DNA from: Nilaparvata lugens | Lineage: Eukaryota > Arthropoda > Insecta > Hemiptera > Delphacidae | Direction of reading: 5' to 3' | NCBI RefSeq assembly: GCF_014356525.2 | Contig: NC_052507.1 | Location: forward strand, 54,710,657 to 54,774,656 | Length of the DNA stretch: 64,000 nucleotides | In this document: positions 25,501 through 38,842 of the stretch, one piece after another | Numbering within the stretch: the first letter of the stretch is position 1 | Layout: every line of letters starts with the position of its first letter | Translations under genes and position numbers: made by a program | Notes under the pieces: generated by a model | What the model saw: the letters and a program-made list of their open reading frames with translations, nothing else | The model's database searches: none | What the model was told of the DNA's origin: nothing

Positions 25501-28500
25501 TTAATAACAGCTGTCCAAAACAGCTGTTCTATTATGTTTTTAATAAGAAAATATTCAAAAGAAATTATCAGCTGAAAATTATTTTCAGAAATATTTAGCT
25601 CACTATTGAACAAAAAAAAAAACAAACTGTAAGTTAGGCCTACTGTAACTGCGCTGTGTTTTTTGTTTAATCTATTAACCAGTTATTTGTAACCATTCCA
25701 CTTTGCTTTTGTGTTAAGTGTTAACTTTTTAAAAAATGGCAGGTAATCTTAGACATTATTCATACTCCGAATTAGCTGACATGCATTTAATGTATGGAAT
25801 GGGACACTACTGTAATAGTACTGAAGCAAGACGTTTGTATCAAGAGAACTTTCCTAACCGAGTATGTCCAAGTTCAAGGTTTTTTGCCACTATTCATCAA
25901 CGTCTGTCTGAAACAGATTCTTTGATTTCCAAAGAGCACATATTTGCAGGCAGACCCCGATCTACTATGTCTGTTGAGTTAGAAGAACAAGTTCTTAATA
26001 AAATTTATGAACATCCAGAGAAGAGCACAAGAGAATTGTCAGTGCAGTTAAATGTCAATCAATCTATCATTTGGAGGATACTAAAATAGCAACAATTACA
26101 TCCATACCACCTCCAGAAAGTTCATACTCTATTGCCACAAGACTGTATTCCCCGTGCTGGTATTTGCCGATGGTTTTTAGTAAAACTTGTTTACCCAAAC
26201 TTTTTAACAACCATTTTATTCACCAACGAGGCACACTTTACAAGAACAGCTATCGTTAACGTCCACAACCAACATATTTAGGCAGCTGAGAATCCTCATG
26301 CCATCAATCCTAATCTTCCACAACATCAGTTTTCAGTAAACATTTGGGTAGGAATCGTAGGAGATCATCTACTTCTGTTCGAGCTTCCTCCCAGGCTTAA
26401 TGTCATGATCTACTAGTCTTTTGGTATAAGTTTAATGTCATTTAGATATGCTACATTCATATAAAAATAACTTTTTATAAAAAACCGAATATTTTATTTG
26501 CAATCAGCTACAACTTTTAGTTATTAGTTCTCTCCTCATTTCTTCTTCTTCACGTGCCTGCTCCGTTTCGGATGTTGGCGATCATAATGGCTATCCTGAT
26601 CTTGTTGACGGCACTACGGAACAGCTCTGCAGATGACTGGTGAAACCATAGCCTCAGATTTGCCAGCCATGAAATTCTCCTCCTGCCAGGTCCCCTTTTT
26701 CCGTTGATTTTTCCTTGAAGGATCTCTTGCAGAAGTGTGTATCTTGAGCTATTCCTCATAATGTGGCCGAGGTATTGGAGTTTTCTACTTTTAATGGTAT
26801 TCAGGAGCTCCGGTTCTTTATTCATTCTCCCGAGAACCTCTTGATTAGTAACTTTTTGCGTCCAGGATATTTTCAGCATTCTTCTGTACAGCCAGAGTTC
26901 AAAAGCTTCAATCTTTACCATTGTTTCTTTTGTAAGGGTCCATGCTTCTACCCCATACAACAGAACGGAGAACACATAGCAATGCAATAGTCTCAATTTA
27001 GTTAATAGAGTAAGGTCGTGACTCTTGTACACCTTACTCAATTTATTGAAGACAACTCTTGCTTTTTCTATGCGGCATCTTATCTCTTGTGTGTTATTCC
27101 ATTTCTCATTGATGATGGTACCCAGGTAGTTATAGTGTGAGACTCTTTCTATTGCATCTCGATTAACAAACAATTGTACTCCACCTACATTCTCCTTGCT
27201 TATTACCATGAGCTTTGTCTTATTAGTGTTGATTTCTAAACCATATTGCGAACTCTTTTCCACCACTCTGTCCATCAACTGTTGCAGACCTTCAATGGAG
27301 TTAGCAAACACAATAGTGTCATCTGCATACCGTATGTTGTTCAATATTTTGCCATTCACTGATATTCCTTCATCTTGATCTTCCAGTGCCTCTCCAAATA
27401 TACGCTCCGAATACAGATTGAAAAGGATGGGCGACAAGATACATCCTTGTCTAACACCTCGCAAGATTTTCACCTCCTCTGTCTGCTCATCTCCTTGTGT
27501 CTCTCCTCATAAAACAGCAAATTTTTTTGGTGTAATGTACTACATAAGAATACATTTTATCCAAATTTTATTTGAATTCAGTTCACACAGCTTACATCAT
27601 TCTTTCCAGAATTAAATTCTCTACAATTTTTATTGCGAGGAATTATTTGTTTACTGGTCATTAAAGAAAGTTATTGGGCAACAAACGTAGAAGTCTGTGT
27701 TTTTCTACTTAGATTTTTTGCATATTTCAACTTTTTTCTCAAAAACTACTCACACTACAACTTCCAGACTAGTTTTATTCAATTTTTCAGATATTTTTCC
27801 ATATGAATCCAGCATAAGTTTCTCAAAAACTAGTCGCCAAACAATTCAGCATCGGTGTATTTCACCAGAGGAACTGAATTCCGGGCGAAATCTTTCACGC
27901 TGTATAGCTCGCTAATGAAGTGTTTTTGGATATATGTTTATATGAACTTTTTTTCTTATTTTTACCTCTACTATCACGTATTGAAATATTTTACCATAAT
28001 TATGAATCACCCTGTATAGATAAAGATAAAGGAAGGAATTGACTTATACATGTACGGGATACATATCTCACGCATCATCACGTCTGAACTGAACTAATTA
28101 ACTTAACACTTTTGTATAAGGTTTTTAATTTGTTGATGATGTCGAGGATACGGTTATTTTCATTCTAAGGATTGAAATAACTTATTAATTTTTGATTCAA
28201 AGTTAACGTAAGAAGAAAGTTCTATCAAATAGTTTTTCTATTGTTTAATATTGCTGTTGTTAATACTTTTAATATGAGCATGGGACTATATAACTCATTT
28301 CAATCTATTTGTACTTTTAACAGACCCTTTTGCGGAGCAGGGGTGATACCTGCTCGTTTACAATAAAGCATTATTTTAGAACTATTCAAGGCTTTTCTGG
28401 GGCATTTTGTTATGTTTTATAATTCTTTTATCTTTTTCAATTTCATTTTATCTTCTTTGATTCAATTTCATCGTTTTCTATATTATCTCTTTCTTATTTT

Positions 28501-30792
28501 GTTTAATGTTGTTGCAGCTACATCCGGATGCACACGTGCTTCTACAACGAGGAGGGACTGCTAGTGCTGCACCCTCTGGTCACAGCCATTCACTACTTCT
28601 CCTCGAGCTTTGTCATCGATCTGCTCGCCTGGCTGCCACTCAACTACTTCATCGGCCCCCACCCGGTCGACGGAAACGCCGACTGGTTCTGGTAAGTGCC
28701 CACCCACAACCATCTCTTATTTTTCTTCTTATCCTACTCCTTATTTTTCTCTCTTCCTCCTCTCCCTCTTCCTTATTCTCATCCTCCTCCTCTTTCCATT
28801 CCGCCTCCTCCTCCTTCTCTTTCCACTCCTCCTCCTCTCTTCTCTTCCTCCTCATTTACTTTCTTCTCCTCCTCCTCCTCCTCCTCCTCCTCCTTCTTCT
28901 TCTCCTTCGTTTTCCTCCTAATTCCTCTTCTCCTTCTCAAATCCTTCGTCTTCTACTCCTACTCCTCCTCCTGCTTCTCCTGTTTCTCCTTCTTCTTCTC
29001 CTCGTCCTACATCTCTTCTTCCTCCTACTTTTCCCTTCTCCCCATCCTCCTCCTCCCCCCCCCCTTCTTCCACTTTTCCTCATTCTCCTCTTTCTCATCC
29101 TTCTCCTCCTGCTTCTACTCCTCAACCTTTCTATTCTTATGCTCCTTTCCCCCCTCTTTTTTCTCCTTCTCTTCCCCCCACTTTTTCTTCTCCTCCACCA
29201 TCTAATGTTTATTTAATTTGAATTAAATTTTGAAATTATCTGTCTCATAAATTTTAACTTTGAGCGCTCATATCTCAAAAAGTGATAATCGGGGAAAAAA
29301 ATCCTGTGGAAAAAATTTTATTTTTGATAGCGTGATAGTATAAAAATTGAAAAACTTTGAAAAATATCCCCAGTAAAATGGGTTTCAGCCTGTTGCGCAG
29401 TATAAAGTATCATTGAACATTCATCTTCATTTTAGTTCCCAGTTGATATTTAATGGAAATAATACCATTACATTTACTTTCCAAGAAGTTTTTCTTCTAT
29501 TTTTTTCGTTTATAACTTCACAGGGTAACGCATTGGTCGTCTGATATTATACGATGCAACAGAATTCTGCAGATGCATCGCCTAGTGTCCTGGTTCGTGT
29601 ATCAAGAAAATCAAATATTGCGGAAAACCGCTCATATAACGTAAGTCTCCTCCTTATCAACCGATGATTATCTTGATTTGTAAAGTTTTTCCTACTTTGG
29701 AAAATATAGAATTGAATTAAAGTGAGATTTACTTTGATATGGCATATGAGAGAAAACTCACACATCGATAGAATTATAAAGCAGAGCCTTTCAGTATTCA
29801 TTTAATCAATTTGGAATTTGTCTCCTGAGAAAGTTATGAATTTGAAACATCACAACCTCACACCGAAACCTTATCATTTCATAAGTTATTATCAAATTAT
29901 TTATTCTTTATTCTCACTCATTTCAACAGTTTGTTTTTATAATATGCATCGTGCCATGAAGTTCAATATTTTATAATGTTTTTTTTTATGAAATTCTTTA
30001 GCATTCTCAATTTCAAATATAAAATGTATTTTGTCCATGCTGTGTTCTATGGTAATGCCAAGTTCATTCTCTTTCAGATTTTGCAAATACTTTATAATTT
30101 CGCTGATGTTCTTGAACACATTGGCCTCCATCTTGGAATTCATCACCATTCGGTATCAGGTGAATCCGCACTCCAAACAAGTCAACTATGATATGCTCAA
30201 GCAGCAGCATTCCTGGATCTATTCCTATCATCCGGATTGTGAGTGATTTTACTGTATTATTTTAAGAATTATTCAATTCATTAAAATCGAATGTAATTAT
30301 TGAATTGATTTTGATCAGTTGTAGATTAATTCTTTCCATTTTCTAGCTAGAAAGCTTGCTTCTTTAACCTTGAGAAGGAAACAGTAGTGCTCTACTGAGC
30401 AGAAAGAAAATAATATTGATTCTTATGAGAGTGATTGATTGATTGATTGATTGATTAGCTGCCTATATTAAAACCTAGGAGGGCGAAGCTAGGGCGTAGC
30501 CGGCCCTCTCTTACACTAAACCCTCGAATACAATTCTAAGTAAAACTAAAACACTGTACAACAAAGATTATAAGATAAAAAAAACTAATTTTACAAAATA
30601 ATAAAAAACTTCCAAATAGCGAATGAAAGAAATAAAAAAAAACAAAATTTCTTTCTAATTCAGTTAAAAGAATACAATAAGAAAAAAGAGAAAAGTGAAA
30701 ACGGAAGAAACGTCAGTTCAAAATCCATAGATCATTCGATAGAAGTAGAAAAGAAGAAAGAGAGGAATAAATAATTAAAGATGGAAGAAAGG

Positions 30793-30825
<33 letters not shown>

Positions 30826-33800
30826 CACACGTTAAGATTCAGTGAACATTCCAGCCGAGTCCACCACTTCTGATCCACCGCAAGACAGCCGCGCCGAACC
30901 GACGATGTCCCTCAACAAGCCTTAGCTCAGCAAGCAGAGAATTGCACAAAGTACAGGCTGTCACAAGGAACGACTTGTTGTACATAACAGTCCTATACGT
31001 TGGGACAGCCAGCAGATGGAATTCATGTCGCGTTTCTCCACGGCCAAAATCACCCAAGTAACGGTACTCTACTGCCAGATACTTAGGGGTTTTAGTTTTC
31101 AATATCTTATAAAGGAAGCACAAAGCAAGAGTGCTGACACATTTGAATGAACACTCTCATATGAACGAATTATATTCATTTGAAAGAAGGGTTGATTCTT
31201 GTTCCGGGATATGGACATTGAAAAAATTAATCCTTTTTATGTCAACTTATTCATTTGCTAGCTAAAATATTTTGTTTTTTTTCTTGCCATCGGTCAATTT
31301 TGTAGATTAATAAAAATTATTCTATTAATATATTTTTCAATCTATTACAATCTATTTTAATTTTGTTTTTCAGTTACCCTGGACACAATTGGTGATTTTC
31401 TAACCATGCATCTGATAGCCTACTACTGGACAGCTAGCGTGGCGCTGGCTATAGGGCCCGGTGACATCAGCGCTCAAAACGTCGAGGAAATGGTCTACGT
31501 GTGTACAGTGGTTGTCCTAGGTAAGGCTGCCGATACGTTGTCATTATCTTGGGCTTACTCCCATTGAATTCGTTCACGTAAAGTAATTCAGTCTTGAGAG
31601 ACAATTTACTATAGTGTGATCCTCTTTAAATTGTCAGCATTCCTTATGAATAACATCAAAGCTTCACATTCACCTAATGCTGACTGTTTGAAGTGAATCT
31701 CACTACATTCACTCTCGATACACTAGCGATTTGCTATCGTATTGGCATTTCATTGGAGATTCTATTGGCAACTCTTAGACTACACCAACGATCTCTTATT
31801 GTTCGTTAATCTTTTTTCTAAATAATATTGATCAACTTATCACATTGATTACAACATTACTTCGTGACAAGTCTTTCGATAAGCAATAAGTTCATTTTTC
31901 AATTATTCTAACCAAGGTAGTGGTCCTAATCTAAATTTCCTAGTCTAGGCCTTGCACTAGTGTAGGGAGGTAAAGACCTGTGTATAATAGGTAGAAGAGG
32001 ATGGAAAACTATGGTGGAGGATGGAGGTCGAAGTTCTTGATGGACTATAACGCGGGATTGAAATAAAGAAAAACCTTCCTTTCAATTGTATAATAGTTGG
32101 ATTTTGGGTAATAATAATTATACATCTCTAGTGTGTAATAGACATACTCCTACATTCCAGGACTTCTAATAATTTAAGTGCCATGCTCCACGAATTTCAT
32201 TACATTTTTATGAATATTATTGTTTGCAGGATTTCTATTCTACACGTATGTGCTGGCTATCCTAGCTAATGCCAAGGCAAGCCTCGATTTGAATCTGACC
32301 ATGTACCAGGAACGAATGCAGAGTCTTGTCTCGTTCATGACCAGTGAGAATGTCAGCAGAGATATTCAAAAGTACGACATATCTACTATCATTCATTCTA
32401 TATTTATATATATTCATGATTCTATAGACTCTATATGATTCCCTGATTCTATATGATTCTATAAGTTGCCTTTACTTATCACACTTAAAAATAGTACTGT
32501 TTTGGGCGAAGTTGAGACAATAAGAGCCCCCTCTCCCACTTAAACCAGAAGATTAGTTTGATGATGAAGACAGAACTTTAAACTGTTGATAGCGCTACCT
32601 GTTAGGACTCGCAGGTCCAGTTAGAAATTGCAGCAAGACTTTTTACCTCAAAAAGCTACTTGTATATGTTTGAATTGGGAAACCTCTAGCGCCACTAGCT
32701 CTATGACTGAACGTGGTCTATGGGTTTGAAAGTCACAGCATTCCGTATCTCATGAGAAATCTAAATGTGTATGGTAAGACATACTTTACATTATCAGCTA
32801 TAATTGGGGAGCCGCGTTATCAAGAACTTGATATTTCACCAATTGATGAGTTTGGACCTCTGGTAAAGAGTTGATAACAGACGTAATCCACTTGTCTCAT
32901 TGGTACTCCTGGCATTTAAACCTAATTTAATCACGGTTATATTTAATAGCCTTACGTGCAATCGTGCCCATAAATACTGTATGTTGAGTACAGATTATTG
33001 TACTGTGCGTTTTTGTTGTACAGTATTATCTAAAATTGTATTATATTTATTTATGTATTTGATGAAACTTCCCATATGTTAAATTTAGAAAGGAACAACA
33101 GGCTCAAACCCAAAAATGTTCCTTTCCCAAATTTGATAGAAATTACTCCAAATAGTTGGTTATCATTTTTCACTTTTGACTGTTACATTACCTATATTGA
33201 CAAACATGTCGATTTGTTATTTTACTTCTGAGCTAATAAAATATGCAATTTTCTCTAATATAACCTGTCAATTTGTTCTGTTACTTCTGGGCTAATAAAA
33301 CATGCTATCATCTTCTATTACAACCAATGATTATCGCTTGATTTTTCGCTAAATCTGATTGTTTCGTTTTTCAGAAAAGCAATCCATCACTTTGAAAGGG
33401 TGTGGCAGAGGACGAGAGGCGTGCCCCTCAACACCATTTGCACCAAGTTCAATGTCACGCTCAAAGAGGACTATCTGCTGCAAATCTATATGGATACCTT
33501 TAGAAAGGTACACGTTTGAAGATACTGTATCTGTTGTATTCTCTCAGCCTACCTATGCAGCAACGAATTGATGTAGGGAGGGGTTCACAAACTAACTAGA
33601 CAATATTAATAAAAATAGAAATCTAAGTACCCTTTTTAAAATTATCAAGTCACAACATGTTTCGGATATATGATGCCATTATCATCATTATTATTTGATA
33701 ATGGCATCATATAACCAAAACAATGTTGTCTATCCATTATATTATTGTCTATATATATTATAGACATTAGACATAGACATATACATATTATAGACATTAT

Positions 33801-36800
33801 ATTATTGTCTCACATTATAAATAATTTTAAAAAGTGTACTTGGATTTCTATTTTTATTTATATTCAAAAGTAGCCCTAAAGGAAAAACAAAAAATAACAG
33901 TATTTGTTGAATTTTATGATCTTGTCGTCATATTTGGTAGTAGTTGAATGGATCTCATTCATCCTAGCTCTTCCCTAGACCTTTGATAGATGACTTTCTA
34001 AAGAAGCATTTTCTATTCTCTCGTCCTACAAGTTATTTTCTACTTCAACTCACCAAGTCATATTACTCATATGATCGAAACATTTTTTATAGTGGCACCA
34101 CTGTCGAGTGCAACTAAGAAATAGCATTGGTTACTACTGCCATGTGTAAGGCCCACCTTACACACACAGCTAATGAAATATGTAGTAGAAAGCTCTTCAA
34201 TCGAGATCCCAACTAGATCCAGATAGTGACTGCATATTTGGACTGGTTCATTTTACACTTACAAAGATGTAGTCGGAAAAAGCAGATTCAAAATACAATC
34301 CAACGCGTTCTAGTGCTTTAAAAATCCTAATTTATATCAGTATTTATCATTTTTCTATAAATATTTGATCTAAAAACAACAAAAAATTAACTGTAACCAC
34401 AAATTTATTACTTCAATTTTGCCTAGATAGACAATAATTTGACTTGATATGATGACGATATCAACTATCTACTACAATAATTGCGTATTGATTTCACATT
34501 TAACTGCATACTGTATAATGGGACAATTGCAAGCCAGTGTAAAACCTTCTGACTAAAGCATGATACCCACCTATATTAGTAACAGTGTACTTGTCTGGTA
34601 CAGTAATAATAATAATAATACCGAGTGACCTGGCTGGTTCAGGTCTGGTGTCAGTTTTCAGGTCGCAACTGATCAATTTCAGGGCCTCTCACATGACCTA
34701 ACGACTGCTTTCTTCCCGGTACAGTTCAGATTTTACTCTCATGAGTTCTAATATTGGATTATGCCCACTCAGCCTGGCCGAGCGAGTAGCATTTTTTTAA
34801 TAAGTTACTGTAATTATTAATGAATATAAAACTTGAAGAATGCTTCTATTGAAAACATTCAAAAGTGAGACATGTGAAACTAGAACGAGAACTAAAGTCA
34901 GAGAATTAAAACTCTGATGCGCATAATAATATTTTCGTAGATAATATTTAATGCATGTAATAGTATCAATAAAATTATATTTAATGCGTATAAAATTATT
35001 TAATGAGGAATAATATTTTTACTGTACCGGACTCCCACACTGATACTGGTATGTGGCAATCCAGTTCAAAGTAGATAATGAACTCTCAACTTATTTATCC
35101 TATCATTTTTAGAATAGTGTAGTGATTAGTAATTCAGTGTGAAATCACCTTATTGTGTGGAATTTAGTACTTGTATAGTTTAAAATGTAAAATTTAGCTT
35201 ATGCAATATATTATATATGCATTATATCATTAGTTTGCTATTTATTTATTCAATTAATCAGTATATACAAGTATATTCAGAAAAGTACCAGTGGATTAGC
35301 CCGAAACATTTTCAATTTCAATTTATACAACAGTCCAAATCTAACTAGGTTATATGTCTCATTTGTCATTCTTAAATTTCCGAATCACACATTCCAATTT
35401 ACAATCCGAAACAAACAGAAAAAACTAATTTGAAAATACTTATAAAATGGATGAAATCAATAAAAAAATCCAAACTACGAAGAAACTATTGAATTTTGAG
35501 ACCAAAAAGAAAAGCACACTATTTAGATCAAGAGCTGGGGCCTATTGCACGTTTGGCTATTTTCAATTTGGGATGTTTACTATGATAAATAAAGGAAATG
35601 AATATTCTCTTGCATTAGGTTTGCAGAAGGTTATAAAAAAATAATAATATCGTGTGACCTGGCTGGCTCAGGTCTGATGTCAGAGTTTTCAGGTCGCAAC
35701 TCAGGAGGTTGGGGTTCCCTAGAAAATAAATAAACTTATTGACAATGATCATAAGTGACGCAAAAGGTATGGTTGTAAGTGAAGGGAGAGTGAGTAGGAA
35801 GTTCACAATAACTGATGGCGTGAAACAGGGTGACGTACTATCGGCCTTACTCTTCAATATTGTTCTTAAAGCAATGGAAAGCGTTGACAGGAGAGACAAT
35901 ATTCATGAAATGAATAATCTCTGTTTCAGGTGTCTGTGTTTGAGGACGAGCGGTCGGCGTTCTTCCGCGAGCTGGCGGCCGCAGTGGAGGTGCGCTACTT
36001 CATCAGTGGCGAGGACGTGATGCGACAGAACGACGTCGTGTCGCACATCATGATAGTGCACCACGGCCAGGTCAGGGGCATCAACTGTGTCGGCGAAAAG
36101 GTGTTGCTGCTAGGGCGTGGAAGGTGCGTTAGCTCATTCAATAAAATTAATAAATTTCTATTTTTAGATTAACCATTTTTCATTTTGTATAGACTATTGA
36201 AATTATGAAAGTTTGAATTCAAGTAAACTTGACTTCAAGTTTTCAAAAATCGTTCATTTTGCAAGTTTTCTTGAAGTCATACTTTAATTCAAGGAAACTT
36301 GACTGATGTAAACTCTACTTTACTGATTGTCGGCCGACATCTAATGGTCTACACTTGAAATCGTTATCCAATTGGCTGAAAACCAATTTTTGGTGAGAAT
36401 TCTTCTTATAAATGTACCACTATCTCAGTTTTTTCCTGCTGAGGGTGATGCCTACTTGAGCTTGGAGTAATAGATAGATAGATATATTTATTGATAATTG
36501 TTACTAGGCTGTTGCCTATGGTAACATTTACAAAAATTGACAATAAAATTGAATCAAACTTATGAGATAAATAATAATTATTTAACAGTTCTGCACTAGT
36601 ATTAATCAATTACAAATATCGAAGAAAATAATATAGTATATATTAAGCTATCAACATTATACTAGATCACATTAGCAATACTGGAGGAAAGAAAAGTTGT
36701 TATTTGCATCCATGTGGAACTTATCATGAAAGTATTCGAAATATTAAACTCCATAATACAATACAATAGAGAGTAGATGGAATAGGTAAGAAATAAACTA

Positions 36801-38782
36801 TGAAGGTGGTCCTATTACAAAACAAACTTTTAATAAAAAAGAAAAGAAGTAATTATGGAATGAGAGCATGAATGCACCAAACCCTGCCAATCATAATGAC
36901 CTTATGCTAAGGTATCATTTATCAATGATGACAGAAGCCTCGATTTAAACAAATAGAAGCTTGGTGAGAAAATCAACTCAGGTGATAGATTGTTCCACAG
37001 TTGGGAAGCTACAACAGTAAAAGAGGAGTTGTACATAACTGTGCGGTGGAGTGGAATTTGTAGGAAATACTGGTGCTGCCGTGTGTTTCTGTGGTGGATG
37101 TGCGCAAGAGGGGTGAATCTCTCTTTGTAATGAGACACATGATGAGGGAGTAGACCTACTAATATTAGTAGACCTACTAACAGCTTAAGTTGGATTTCGA
37201 ACCAACGGGAAGCGATCTAATTTGACACTTGTTCAACCGTTCAATTTTGTTCAATAAAAAGCTACACCATTCACTATGATTCTTGATACTGATATTTTAC
37301 TAGAATTATTATTATTAAACATGGAAAAAAACATTTACAATATGGAAAAAATACTTTACATACTGTAACATATTGTAATTTGGATAGATAAATAAAAATC
37401 CCTAGCTGAAATATTTATAGGTCTAAGTGAAGTAATTGGCTAATATCGCCAAAGAGATAACATAAAGATTAGATAATATCAGACGTCCTGGCTAAACTGT
37501 ACAACAGCCTAAGAGGAATTGAAATAATTTTTTGCTAATATATAATATTATATAAAATATTGAAAATTGAGGTTAGGCATAAACATTTAGTGATCGGCAA
37601 CCTAACGATCGACCGAGCCATACAACGTAGAATCTGACCAAACACCTTGGCAGAAATTTATTGTGGCAAAACGGTATGCAATTTGAGGAACTAAAGGTCT
37701 CACGTGGCTAATTATTATGATGCATGAAACAAATAATAACATATAAAAAATTAATTAGCATGTAGAGAGCATATTTAAAACCCCAATAAAAATAATTAAA
37801 TGTATTAAGGAAATAGGAGGTTACCAGGCACATGAATACTGTAACAATTTGCATGCACCAATCACATAATGGCAATTGATAGGCGGCAATAGTGAGCCGA
37901 TTCAAAAATATTTGTATATATTTCTACAAATAAATAGAGTTTGTATAAAATTGTTGTATAGTCTATGTTTTGAATATGGCCCGAAGGCAAAGAAATTATT
38001 ATATATATAGCATAAGTCATAGTTTAATATTTTGTCACGGTCTATTTGAGCCTTGAATGGCGGAGGACTAGAATATTCAAATTTTATGCAAATTTGAAAA
38101 TCGGAAATGAGAATTGTAAAATTGAGAAAGGAGAATGACACTCGCCTGCCAAATGCCACCATGAGAGGTCACTAAAAATTATAGAGCGTAATACCTTGCT
38201 ATATCTTATAATAATTTAAAGTTAAATTGAATTACTAAATTTCTTATAAGACTTTGTGATGCTCTTATAAAGCAAAAGTCATTTTCATTTTTAAATAATT
38301 TTGTAACCCCTTGGAAGAGACAACTCCGGCTACAATAGTCCAGGACCACCAGGAGTTGGATCGACATCAGCAGCTCATGAGAAAATTTCAACATGTGAGT
38401 GAAAAATATTGAAATAGTGATAGGGCGCCCTCAGTGCTTCGAAATTACATAAGAATCAAAGCTAGCTCGTCGAAAGGGTTTTCTTATAAATTAAGAATTT
38501 GGTAAAAAATACTTGCGCAAGTAAATGTAGTATTAAAGGTATTTTATTGGAAAGTAACGAGTAAATCTACATATCAGAAGTCCTATAAATCAAAGAAGTA
38601 TAAAATCTAGGCTGTTAATACATATTCATATGATCTTTAATTTCTGCAATATAATTTGCGATAGTTTGTTGTAGCTCTGATTCACTAGATGAATTGCTCT
38701 ATTTATTCCGTCAGGTGCCGAATCTTGTACCCTGAGATAAAATATATATTCATTACAAAGAAATCTATTAGATACCATAGAA

Positions 38783-38842
<60 letters not shown>

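Larger units (their letters stand above)
24938..28016 (+). mobile_element. Tc1/mariner-like transposon with 556-bp inverted repeats, carrying a LINE
   Basis: The ends are TACAGGGTGATTC and GAATCACCCTGTA with TA on both sides, as in Tc1/mariner elements. The left inverted repeat is 24938-25493. The right one is 26491-26539 plus 27511-28016, split by a LINE. Without the LINE and its duplicate the transposon would be about 2.1 kb. The transposase gene inside is broken. Confidence 0.9.
23605..28365. mobile_element. Outer nested element with AGCAGGTAACCCGT end
   Basis: The left end actagcaggtaacccgtgct and CCGCAAGGGTCT is matched in inverted, diverged form near 28320-28362 (AGACCCTTTTGCGGAGCAGG, CCTGCTCG). 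Further inside, TTCAGACGTGATGATG near 23762 is inverted at 28075. So the outer unit has long imperfect inverted ends. It contains two copies of a segment (TTTCGAAGAGGT and CTAGATTATAGTTCTATA at 23990 and 24650), a (GAGT)n tract, a 201-bp MITE and a mariner-like transposon. The same left end occurs at 63886. Class not decided: it could be a Helitron-like or TIR element. Confidence 0.6.
23279..28517 (+). other. Intron 7, host of a nested transposon cluster
   Basis: 5.2 kb, largely mobile DNA between about 23605 and 28365. The remaining flanks (23279-23604, 28366-28517) show nothing recognisable. E7 and E8 join cleanly across it. Confidence 0.75.
30239..31373 (+). other. Intron 9-10 region with LINE 3' end
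   Basis: 1.1-kb intron. A - strand LINE fragment lies at 30435-31143 and a CA microsatellite at 30792-30830. The rest shows nothing. Confidence 0.7.

Noticed and set aside
28506..29216. Long + strand ORF of 236 codons (and overlapping ORFs on both strands)
   Set aside because: Its first part is exon E8 in a different frame and the rest is a CT-rich low-complexity tract giving Leu/Ser runs.
33359..33571. 70-codon ORF over E13
   Set aside because: Wrong frame. The phase from E12 gives the C-linker sequence [10 protein letters not shown] instead.
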